This document shows positions 19,610 to 28,225 of a DNA stretch of 64,000 nt, piece after piece (positions within the stretch are counted from its first letter, which is position 1; the number at the start of each line of letters is the position of its first letter). The translations under genes and the position numbers were made by a program. This stretch comes from Prorocentrum cordatum (Eukaryota; Sar; Dinophyceae; Prorocentrales; Prorocentraceae): NCBI GenBank assembly GCA_963575745.1, contig CAUYUJ010016154.1:65651-129650 (forward strand), in the 5' to 3' direction. The notes beneath the pieces are model-generated. The model was not told the DNA's origin. It made no database searches and saw only the letters and a program-made list of their open reading frames with translations.

Positions 19610-20365
19610 AGTGATAGCGCCAGTCGGGCCAGATCAAATTTTGTCTTGGTTTCGGATCCGCCGTGCTTGGGTTGACTTTTTGCCTTTCTAAGAAATGTGT
19701 CGGACATGCACCCTAGACGATGCGAACAAGTAAGGCGGACAGTGCCGGTTCAGAGGAGTAGGGCGAATATCCCCGCAACTGTACATATGATGGCGGAAAC
19801 AGTGACGGCAAAGCAGGGCAGAAATCGGCGTCAAAGGCGCTTGAAAAGTAGGGCGGGAACTTCCGCCCTGCTTGCGAAATCGCCCCAGGTACTGCGGATC
19901 CGTTGTCGGGGCTGAGTTCCGCGCATTTCTTCACACCAGGCGATTTCGCCCAGTTTCGGGCCCCGGGAACCTCACGGATCGATCGGTTGGAAAAATGCTG
20001 CAGAGTCATGGATCTTGAGCTGAGTTCTGCTGATGCTGCAATTTGTCGCAACGTCAGATCTCAGGGGACCAAAGGGGGGGGGATTCTGCAAGGGGGGGTG
20101 CGAGCATCGCTACGTGCCGCTGGTTTCGGCCCCCTTGCCAGGCGCCCTGGTCCCTCTTCTGGGACCAGGGCGGGGCCCGAGGGCCCGCCAACGCCTCCTC
20201 GATCTAAGGGGGCTGCTAGGGTGAGAGCTGCTCGGTCGCGTGAGGGGGGGCGGGGCGAACGGGTTCGATGCTTGAGGACTCCGGATGTACTTCCCCAATC
20301 AGAGCTTGCCTCTGTAGGGGTCCTAGCGGATTCATATGGTTAGGTGAGGTTTGTCACCGATTTCC
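19610..20365. other. Unassigned region
   Basis: No gene is supported. It contains repeat E copy 2 (19960-20022) and several GGGCGGAA/GGGCAGAAA words around 19780-19880. Confidence 0.5.
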
Positions 20366-21035
20366 GCGGCCCGCCCGGGTGCCCAGGTGCCCAGGTGCCT
20401 CATAGCCCTACATATCGCCCCATAGCCCATAGCCTTATAGCCCTATAGCCCCAAAGCCCTATAGCCCTATAGCCCGATGCCCCTATAGCCCTATCGCCCT
20501 ATAGCCTTATAGCCTTATAGCCATACATCCTTATCGCCTTAGAGCCCTATAGCTCTATAGCTCTGTAGCCCTATAGCCCTATAGCCCTATAGCCCAATAG
20601 CCCCATAGCCCCATAGGCAGATTGCCCTATAGCCCAATAGCCCTATAACCCTATGGCCCTATATCCCTATAGCCCTGTAGCCCTGTAGCCTTATAGCTTT
20701 ATAGTCATTTAGCCATTTCAACCTGTAGCCCTATAGCCCTATAGCTCTATACGCCTATAGACCTATAGCCCTACAGCCCCATAGCCCCATAGTCCAACAG
20801 CCCTATAGCCCAATAGCCCTACATCCCCATAACCCTATAGACTCATAGCCCTATCGCCCTATCGCCCTATGGCCCCAGAGCCCCAGAGCCCATAGCCCCA
20901 AAGCCCTATAGCCCTAAGGCCCTATACCCCTATAGCCCTAAATCCGTGTAGCCCTATAGACCTATAGCCCTATGGCCCTATAAGCCCCATAGCCCTATAG
21001 CCCTATAGCCCAATAGCCATATAGCCCTGTAGCCC
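20366..21035. repeat. CCCTATAG octamer array
   Basis: About 670 bp of degenerate tandem CCCTATAG/CCCATAG units. It resembles telomeric CCCTAAA only superficially because the unit keeps TATAG. It is interstitial and flanked by unrelated sequence. Confidence 0.92.
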
Positions 21036-21084
21036 TAAAACGACTTTGATTGGGACTTTTCTCCGGTATTATTGTTAGTTCCCA

Positions 21085-21205
21085 GCGGTTTTCCAGTCTC
21101 GAGATACTCTCAGGGAACTGCGCCTCGCCGAGAGCGTTCCGAGGGTGCCCGACTCGTCCGGAACGGCCGCTGGCGTCCCGAGCTCCGACCGAAGACTAGA
21201 CGACG
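21085..21205. repeat. Repeat B, copy 3
   Basis: TGCGCCTCGCCGAGAGCGTT, GAGGGTGCCCGACTCGTCC, GAACGGCCGCTGGCG and CCCGAGCTCCGACCGAAGAC align with copies 1 and 2. Confidence 0.7.
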
Positions 21206-21245
21206 TACGACGGAGATCACTCGGCTGGACGAAGCGTGGGCATCG

Positions 21246-21972
21246 GGAGGAGGAGGAGGAGGAGGAGGAGGAGGAGGAGGAGGAGGAGGAGGATGCGGGA
21301 GAGGAGGATGAGGAAGGACGGAGGAGTGAGGCTGAGGAGGAGGAGGAGGAGGAGGAGGCGGCGGCGGAGGAGGCGGAGGGAGAGAGGGGGAGGATGACGG
21401 AGGAGAGAGCGGAGGATGAGGAAGGAGGAGAGGAGGAGGCGGAGGAGGAGAGGAGGTGGGACGAAAGCTAGTGCATGCAGTTTGTTTCGGCTCCTCCCCT
21501 TGCTCTTCCCTTCCAGTCCTCCTTCGGCCCTCCCGCACGAGGCCGCACATCTCACCTGTTGGACTTCCTCCTCCTCCACCTCCTCCTCTTCCTCCGCCTC
21601 CTCCTCGCTCCTCTCGCTCCTCCCACCTCCTCCTCCTCCTCCTCCTCCTCCCCTTTCCTCCTCCCCTCCTCCTCCTCCTCAGCCTCCTCCTCCTCCTCCT
21701 CCTCCTCCTCCTCCTCCTCCTCCGTCCTCCTCCTCCTCCTCCTCCCCCTCTGCTCCCTCCCCCATCCCTCCTCCTCCTCCTCCTCCTCCTCCTCCTCTCT
21801 CCACCTCCTCCTCCTCCTCCTCCTCCTCCTCCTCCTTCTCTCCGTCCTCGCTCTCCTCCTCCTCCTCCTCCTCGTCCTCTTCCATAGGAGGAGGAGGAAG
21901 AGGAGGAGCAGGAGCAGGAGCAGGAGCAAGAGGAAGAGGAGGAGGAGCAGGAGGAGGAGGAGGAGGAGGTCG
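21246..21972. repeat. GGA / CCT / GGA compound tract
   Basis: GGA run (21246-21460), about 100 bp of unique sequence, CCT run (21565-21880), then immediately GGA/GCA run (21885-21970). The CCT-GGA switch at about 21884 forms a near-perfect purine/pyrimidine palindrome able to extrude a hairpin. Confidence 0.92.
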
Positions 21973-21994
21973 AAGAAGAAACCACTGCACAGCC

Positions 21995-22240
21995 AGAAGC
22001 TGTCGTTGGTCCGCGCGGATTTTGGGGGGGTCAGCCCTGGGCCCGCCCAGGCAGCGCCTCCGACGCCGCCCCTGGCGCGCCCTGCGCGCCAGAAAGGGAG
22101 AATCCAGCGCCGATCCAAAAGGAGGAGGAGGAGGAGGAGGAGGAGGAGGAGGAGGAGGAGGAGGAGGAGGGGGGCCTCCAAGACGACCCAAGCAAGAGGC
22201 CTCCGAAAGTTTCTGCTTATGTCGTGTTTCTTCTTCTGGA
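21995..22240. mobile_element. Repeat C, copy 2, with internal (GGA)n
   Basis: GGTCCGCGCGGAT (22008-22020) and a core matching the reverse complement of 9220-9300 (CCGCCCCTGGCGCGCC..., CCAGCGCCGATCC). A (GGA)n run (22120-22170) follows, then AGGCCTCCGAAAGTTTCTGC, the counterpart of the sequence right of copy 1. So the core is inverted relative to its flank and a microsatellite is inserted or expanded inside. Confidence 0.6.
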
Positions 22241-22266
22241 TGGGGGTGGATGAGGAGGAGTCGATA

Positions 22267-22836
22267 GATGAGAGGGCGGTCGCGAAGGGCGGAAGGGCAT
22301 GCTCAGCAGCTCCCGTCTTCCGGCCTTTCTTGACCGTGTCTTGCTCTGCCGCCTTCCCTCCAAGGGCGAAGCACTGTGCCGTCGTGAACCGGCAGCGCGC
22401 AGTGCTCACGCGGACTTGCCGCGCACGTGCTGCACCCATGGAGTTGTGCAAATCGAGTCATTCGAGCATGAGTTGCTCCTCGCGATTGCGGGTGCTGTGG
22501 TGTGCAGCGACGTGTGAAAGACAACCGAGTTGGTCGCCGACAGAAAAGGTCCAGCAGACTCTGTCAGGTGCTTGCCCGTTCCGTGCAGTGCAAGATCGCG
22601 TTTTCCATCGTGTGTCGCAGTACGTAGGCATCTCGGAAGCGGCGCTCTCTTCGAGCGTCTCGCCGGATGCAGACATGAGGCCGAGTCGCGATCACGCTTT
22701 GATGATTGCCGCCCTCGGGATGAGTTTTTTTTTCTGTTGCACCGCCCGGGTAGGGACCTCTGCGGTGCGGCGGACGAAGGCGGGTAGCTTTCTCGTGCCG
22801 CTTTTGACCACAGTATGCTGCGAGCTTGTCCATTAG
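22267..22836 (+). CDS. Hypothetical open segment, unrecognised
   Basis: A frame of about 190 codons stays open (ERAVAKGGRACSAAPVFRPF... to ...LLTTVCCELVH) in sequence of normal complexity, without trinucleotide repeats. The opposite strand is also open over much of it. No family, initiation context or splice signal supports it, so chance openness is as likely as coding. Confidence 0.2.
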   Translation, partial: DERAVAKGGRACSAAPVFRPFLTVSCSAAFPPRAKHCAVVNRQRAVLTRTCRARAAPMELCKSSHSSMSCSSRLRVLWCAATCERQPSWSPTEKVQQTLSGACPFRAVQDRVFHRVSQYVGISEAALSSSVSPDADMRPSRDHALMIAALGMSFFFCCTARVGTSAVRRTKAGSFLVPLLTTVCCELVH

Positions 22837-23410
22837 GGTTCTCCAGTTGTGCAGTTTTTCCTTCCGCGTCCATAGACCGGCACTGGTCGCCGAGCGAGTC
22901 TGCTGCCATCAGGCGCTAAACAGTACCACATTGCCTCCCTCTCCCCGTCACTGCTCAGAAAAAGGCGAGCGTCGCGAGTGTCCACGGCGCCGCTCTCAGA
23001 CATCGGGCGTCTCGAGACGCGGGCCACCAACCTCTCGATCCCATACCGAGACCGGTTTTCCATCCCGCGTCGCTTGTGGACGGCCTCGCCCAGGCCCGGT
23101 AAGGGCCCCGAAAGGCCGAAAACGATGCAGCGCCTCTGTCTCGATTTTGCTCGACACGCCTGGTTTGATGTCTGTTCATGGGAGCTTGGGTCAGCGGCAC
23201 TGGAATCAGCTTTTCCAGCACTCAGACCACATTTTGACTGCAGTTTGCTCCTCCCCCTGCTCCTCCCCTCCCCTCCTGTTCCTGCTTCCTCTCCTCATGG
23301 TTTTTGTCCCCCTTGGAAAGGGGCGAATCCTGTCTAAATCTGGTCCCAAATGTGTTCCAAATCTGGTCCAGATCAGGCCCAAACCTTGCGGAAGTAGATT
23401 GATGGAGAGG
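22837..23410. other. Unassigned, with an inverted repeat A copy
   Basis: 23025-23130 is a minus-oriented repeat A (reads CATCCCGCGTCGCTTGTGGACGG and GGCCGAAAACGATG). The rest is unassigned. Confidence 0.5.
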
Positions 23411-23535
23411 AAGCATGCTGCCAAATAATTTCCAGATGTCTAAAGGATGTTTCAAACATGCTTTTAAATATGTTAAACACATGTTTGAAACATTCTTATA
23501 ACATGTTTCATACATTTTAATTACATCTTTAATTC
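23411..23535. other. A/T-rich patch with AACATGTTTC inverted words
   Basis: Local A/T-rich segment in which CATGTTTGAAACATTC, AACATGTTTCATAC and TTCAAACATGC form short inverted repeats. A similar AACATGTTTCA...AAAACATGTT hairpin lies inside LINE-2 at about 30064-30095. Confidence 0.6.
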
Positions 23536-23699
23536 AATGATAGGATTGTTAGAGTGTCCATTGTCATGGCATCCACAGCCCAAGCCAGACAGCTCCAGGA
23601 GCCACGCAGGCTCCCATGGAACAGACACCGAAGCCGGGTGTATGGGCCGGCCGGGCGGGGGTCACGCTTGTCTTCGAAGGCTTGGGGGGGCTGGCCAGG

Positions 23700-23796
23700 C
23701 CGCAGACGGACCCCGTTCTCGGCCTCCGCGTGCACGGTGCCCCCAGACCGTCACAGAACGACCCAGGATGACAAACCTGTCCCAGGGCAGGGGTCC
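23700..23796. repeat. Repeat A copy leading into CCT tract
   Basis: TTCTCGGCCTCCGCG, CCAGACCGTCACAGAACGACC and CAGGATGACAAACCTGTCCC, then GGTCCACCTCCTCC, the same order as other repeat A units. Confidence 0.75.
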
Positions 23797-24058
23797 ACCT
23801 CCTCCTCCTCCTCCTCCTCCTCCTCCTCCGCCTCCTCCTCTCCTCCTCCTCCTCCTCCTCCTCCTCCTCCTCCTCCTCCGCCTCCTCGTCCGCCTCTTCC
23901 TCCTCCTGCTTCTCCTCCTCCTCCACCTCCTCCTCCTCCTCGTCCCCCTCCTCGTTCCGCTCCTCGTCGCCCTCCTCGTCCTCCTCCTCCTCCTCCTCCT
24001 CCTCCTCATCCACCACCTTATTCTCCTCCTCCTGATTCTCCTCCTCCTCCTCCTCTTC
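23797..24058. repeat. (CCT)n tract
   Basis: Imperfect CCT run with CGT interruptions in its second half. Confidence 0.93.
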
Positions 24059-24059
24059 A

Positions 24060-24480
24060 CGGATTGAGGGCGGGTGGTTTTCAAGATGTGGCTCTCGCCT
24101 TAGCGCCGCGCACATTCGTTTTGAATAGTTGCAAGAGTTTCACGGATCGAGGGCGGGTGGTTTTCAAGATTTGGTTCTCGCCTCAGCGCCGCGCACATTC
24201 GTGTTAAACATTTGCAAGAGTTTCATGGATTGAGGGCGGGTGGTGTTCAAGATGTGGCTCTCGCCTTCGCGCCGCGCACATTCATTCTAGACAGGTGCAA
24301 GAGTTTCATGGATTGAGGGCGGGTGGTTTTCACGATGTGGCTCTCGCCTTTAGCGCCGCGCACATTCGTTTTGAATAGTTGCAAGAGTTTCACGGATCGA
24401 GGGCGGTTCTGTTTCAAGATGTGGTTCTCGCCTCAGCGCCGCACACATTCGTTTTAAACATTTGCAAGGGCGTCACGGAT
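24060..24480. repeat. 83-bp tandem repeat, about 5 copies
   Basis: GGGCGGGTGGTTTTCAAGAT recurs at 24068, 24151, 24234, 24317 and 24401. Each unit includes GCGCCGCGCACATTCGT and GCAAGAGTTTCA. There is no start codon or coding periodicity (83 is not a multiple of 3). Confidence 0.92.
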
Positions 24481-24802
24481 TTCCATGAGCAACTTGCCAG
24501 ACATGGTGTTTTGGAAGTATTCAGGGTTACGCGGGTGCAACAGTTATGTTGATTCGTGGTGCTGAAGTCCAAAAAATGACGTTCTAGCGCGATTCCAGAT
24601 CGTCAGGACACAGCTGTCAGGTTGATCCGTGGCGTGGAAATGCCGAGAACAATGTTTTGGCATGCTTCAAGGTCTTCAAACGGTTGTCTTCCAACGAGGC
24701 AGTTCCCTCAATGGAAATGAGCCGTTGTAGGGGCCTATGAAGAGGGAGCTTGGAAGGAGGGTTAATTACAACATCGTTGATGACTCTTGGGTTTACACTG
24801 GT
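24481..24802. other. Unassigned spacer
   Basis: No gene or repeat recognised. Confidence 0.45.
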
Positions 24803-25135
24803 CCTCCTCCTCCTCCGCCGCCTCCTCCCCTTCCTCGTCCTCCTCGTCCTCTTCATCCTTCTCCTCCTCCTTCTCTCCCTCCTCCTCCTCCTCCTGCTCC
24901 TCCTCCTCCTCCTCCTCGTCCTCCTCCTCCTCCACCTCCTCCTCCTCTTCCTGTCCTCCTCGTCCTCCTCCTCGTCCGCCCTCCTCCTCCGCCTCCTCCT
25001 CCTCCTCCTCCTCCTCCTCCTCCTCCTCCCCTCCTCCTCCTCTTCCTCCTCCCTCACCACCACCTCCCCTTCCTCGTCCTCCTCGTCCTCTTCATCCTTC
25101 TCCTCCTCCTTCTGCTCCTCCTCCTGCTCCTCCTC
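24803..25135. repeat. (CCT)n tract with internal duplication
   Basis: CCT run with CGTCCTCCTCGTCCTCTTCA twice (about 24835 and 25074), showing segmental duplication inside the tract. Confidence 0.93.
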
Positions 25136-25865
25136 TGCACCGCCCCGCGCGCGCGGGCGCGGAACGACGAGGCTCGAGACTGCAACCTGCAAGACTCGTC
25201 AAGGATAAACGGACGGTTTTTGTTTTCGACGCTCTTGCGCGGTCGGCGCTGCTTCCATGTTGGCATGAGGTGCATGGCCCGCACGCAGGGGTGTCCGAAA
25301 TCTGGCAGTTCCCTCACGGCGTTGAGGAACGCGTCGTTTTGCCAAGCGCCCTATTTTGAACGGCGTGTCAGTTCATTTCTGACGAAACATGCAGAAGACG
25401 GGCTCACGTTGATCGCCCAGGCCTCTTGCCAGGAGGGGGACGCGCTGAACGTGTCTCCGAAGGCATCACAGCCTGCCTGCAATCATCTTCTCCGAACAAC
25501 CCTCCGCCGCGGCATCCAGCACGCCCAGGGTCCCTGACAAATGAGGTCAAATTCTGGATGCCCTGCTGTGTGCGCCCGTGGGCAACCTCAATTCCACTTT
25601 CCCATTTTTCTCCCTATCCAGACGTCCGTCGTCGCGCACATCCCGAGCTTGGAAACGAAGACCACTGGCCTGTTTCGCCTCCGCCCACGCCCCTGTGATA
25701 TTCACTTCTTGGGAATGAATGCATGTCCGCGCAATGTCTACCCAATCGACGTGTCTGAGCCTCTACACGAAGCAGCGTGTGTCCAGTCTGTACGCCCTCC
25801 CAGTGGAATATTCATCAAAACGAGCTTGCCAGGCATCATTAAATCAGACCGCTCGCAATGGACAT
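25136..25865. other. Unique sequence, no gene firmly identified
   Basis: Normal-complexity sequence. A plus frame from 25541 (MRSNSGCPAVCARGQ...) and a longer one upstream are open, but no known domain appears. It could hold exons of the adjacent minus-strand secreted-protein gene. Confidence 0.4.
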
Positions 25866-26345
25866 TCAACCAATGGCAGTCGCGACTCCACCAGCAGGAG
25901 AAGCTCCAAGTGTAGGCGCTGGCGGTGGTGCTTGCGTAGGTACAGGGGTTGGTGCTTGCGTCGGTGCTGGTTCAGGCGCTGGCGCCGGCGCTGGCGTGGG
26001 CGCTGGCGTTTGTGCCAGCGTTGGTGTTGGCGTCGGCGCTGGCGTCATAAGCGCTGGCGTTGGTCCCGTCGTCGGCGCTGTAGGCGCCGGCATCGGCGCA
26101 GGCGCCGGCATCGGCGCTGGCGCGGTTCCGTCGTCAAAATTGGCGTTGGTGCTGGCGTCGTCGGCTCGCCGCCGCCGCATGCGCAACACGCGTCGTTGGC
26201 GGTCCCGTTGAAGGCGCCGTACCCATAATGGTCGCCATAAATGCTGCAAACGCTGATGTCGTTGGCATACCAGACGCGAGTGCTTCGCGCGATGCTACTA
26301 AAAGTCAGTCCGTGCCGTCCGGCAAGAGATACGTGCCGTCCAGCA
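25866..26345 (-). pseudogene. Secreted Cys-rich (ACCxCGGG) protein fragment with Pro/Ala/Thr tail
   Basis: The minus strand from about 26345 reads a Cys-containing stretch ending NGTANDACCACGGG, then EPTTPAPTP. After a one-base shift near 26135 it continues as a long (Pro-Ala)-rich tail (TAPAPMPAPAP... to ...PTLGASPAGG). The short W/C/Y-rich module ending in ACCxCGGG followed by Pro/Thr linkers is a pattern I know from predicted extracellular proteins of algae and other protists. No signal peptide or start is visible, so only part is here. The frameshift suggests decay or a sequence error. The tail DNA is itself a GGCGCTGGC minisatellite. Confidence 0.5.
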
Positions 26346-26434
26346 CAAGACCTTGGCAACGTTTTGTCGTGTAGGCGACCATGGCACCTGGATCCGCTTG
26401 CCTCCCTGATCTGATCTGCTTGCCTCCAGTGTCC

Positions 26435-26990
26435 TGCCTCCTCCTCCTCCTCCCTCCTCCTCCCTTCTCCTCCCTTCTCCCGCCTTCTCTCTTCTCCTCT
26501 ACTCTCCTCGCCTCGCCTCGCCTCGCCTCGCCTCTCCTCTCCTCCCCTGGGCAGCGAGGGCTGCAGAGAAGGGGCCCTTTGGGGCCCCTCGAGGTGCCCT
26601 CCAAGGCCCCAGAGGGGCCCTCTTAGGGCCCGGAGAGCGCACCTTCCACAAAAACTACCTCCCCCCCTCCTTTCTCCTCCTTCCTCCTCCTCCTCCTCCT
26701 CCTCCTCCTCCCTCCCCTTGCTTCTGCCTCCTCCGCTACTCCTCCTCCTCCCCCCTCCTCCTCCTCCTCCTCCGGCTCCGCTCCCTCCCCTTGGCCCCTC
26801 ATCCTCCTCCCCTCCTCCTCTCCTCCTCCGCCTCCGCCTCCTCCTCGCTCCTTCTCCTCCTCCTCCTCCTCCTCCACCGCTCCCCTCCTCTTGCCCGCCC
26901 CACCTCCTCCTCCTCCCGCCTCCTGCTCCCCTCCCCTTGCGCCTCCTCCTCCTCCTCCTCCTCCTTCTCCTCCTCCTCCTCCTCCTCCTC
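26435..26990. repeat. (CCT)n tract with a short GC island, abutting LINE-2
   Basis: CCT/CTT run with a CGCCTCGCCTCGCCT patch (26508-26535) and a non-repeat island (26540-26650). The second CCT block (26670-26990) ends exactly where LINE-2 begins. Confidence 0.93.
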
Positions 26991-27081
26991 CGCGGCTCGA
27001 CCACCGACGGTTTGTGCAACCTGAGTCGAGCTGCGCGCTGCTCGGGCCAAGAGTGATTGTCAGGGAGCCTGGACTCCCGAG

Positions 27082-28218
27082 ATGGTCCCGCCAGTGCCCG
27101 TGCACCGGCGGAAGTGGTTCTGCAAGACGTGCAAGCACGAGAAGTCGGGGAAACAGTTCCTCAACTTTGCGGAGAACACGCAGTGCCACATGTGCAAGCG
27201 CTCGAAGAGCGCCTGCTTCGGGGGCTATATCCAGGCCAAGGAGCCCTCTGTTTCGTCAGGGCGCAAGGGGGCGGCGAGTGGCGAGCCAGCCCCGTGGGTC
27301 AAGGCCTCGGAGGTCGCCAAGCTGGCCGAGCAGGTCAAGCAGCTCGAGGCCAAGCTGGCCAATGCGGGATCGGCATCACACGCGCCCCTGCCAGAGGTCT
27401 GGGATGTGGACCTTGGGTGCGAAGCCGTGCCCGACAAGGACCGCCTGGCCACCGTCGAGCGTGAGCTATCCACCATCGCAGGCCTTGTTGGCGAGAGGTG
27501 GTCCAAGCTCCGTGAAGACCTCAAGCAGGAGAAGCAGCGGCTTGAGCAGAAAATGCTTGCCGAGCAGCCCTATTGTAAGCGGCTGCGGGCACTCCTGGGC
27601 CGAGTGGACGAGGCGGAGCAGAAGCTGCTCAAGTCCAAGAAGCAGCAGGAAGCCAGCCGCAAGCGACTCGCGGAGGCAGAATCGGCGCTCCGCGATGCCG
27701 ACAAGCGGGTCCAGGAGCAGGAGGCTGAGCTGGGTCTGCTCAAGGCGCAGCAGATGGAGCTGGCATCGCAGGGCATGGCTCAGGGGGTCCAGCTCGAGCC
27801 CGGCACGGCGGCAGCCGTCTCGGCTCCCATGCTCCAGTTGGACGCGTCCAAGGTCAAGGGCTTCCTCGAGCAGGGCCTCGACCAGCTTGGCGTGCACGTG
27901 CCCGACCTTTCGGCGTTTGCGCAGGCCTTCTGCGAGCAGGTGCCAAGTTGCACCTCGCAGGTCTTTGTTCGGGTCCAGCCCCCTGGGGCGCCCTTGGGCC
28001 CTGCGCCGGGGACGCCGCCTGGCGATGCTACTGGCGAAGCGGCTCCGGCGCCCGTGCCCATCGTTCCCATCGAACAAGTACGGGCGGAGCTCACCATGGG
28101 AGGGGTCGACCCGCCCGCATCGGAGGAGGAGGCCAGGTCCTTGCACGGTCAGTTGCGCGCCGCGTTCGGAGGCCGAGCGAAGCCAGGGGCCAATCCTCCG
28201 GGCTTCTCTCCGATGTAA
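27082..28218 (+). CDS. LINE-2 ORF1: zinc motif and coiled-coil protein, 378 aa
   Basis: ATG at 27082 gives MVPPVPVHRRKWFCKTC. A C-x2-C ... C-x2-C motif (WFCKTCKHE... then NTQCHMCKRSK) lies at residues about 13-38 and resembles a small zinc ribbon. Residues about 70-230 are Lys/Glu/Leu/Gln-rich with heptad character (coiled coil). The C-terminus is Pro/Ala-rich. The frame is intact to TAA at 28216-28218. By position and architecture it is the LINE nucleic-acid-binding ORF1 protein, probably packaging element RNA. The ORF2 ATG lies 8 nt after its stop. A longer frame overlapping it in another phase is a shadow. Confidence 0.85.
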   Translation: MVPPVPVHRRKWFCKTCKHEKSGKQFLNFAENTQCHMCKRSKSACFGGYIQAKEPSVSSGRKGAASGEPAPWVKASEVAKLAEQVKQLEAKLANAGSASHAPLPEVWDVDLGCEAVPDKDRLATVERELSTIAGLVGERWSKLREDLKQEKQRLEQKMLAEQPYCKRLRALLGRVDEAEQKLLKSKKQQEASRKRLAEAESALRDADKRVQEQEAELGLLKAQQMELASQGMAQGVQLEPGTAAAVSAPMLQLDASKVKGFLEQGLDQLGVHVPDLSAFAQAFCEQVPSCTSQVFVRVQPPGAPLGPAPGTPPGDATGEAAPAPVPIVPIEQVRAELTMGGVDPPASEEEARSLHGQLRAAFGGRAKPGANPPGFSPM

Positions 28219-28225
28219 GCTGAAG

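Noticed and set aside
20366-21035. Telomere repeat array
   Set aside because: The unit is CCCTATAG, not a known telomere motif, and it is interstitial.
26891-28225. N-terminal extension of the LINE-2 endonuclease frame upstream of 28226
   Set aside because: It runs antiphase over the well-supported ORF1 and the CCT tract and has Arg/Ser/Pro-rich shadow composition. The ATG at 28226 just after the ORF1 stop is a better start.
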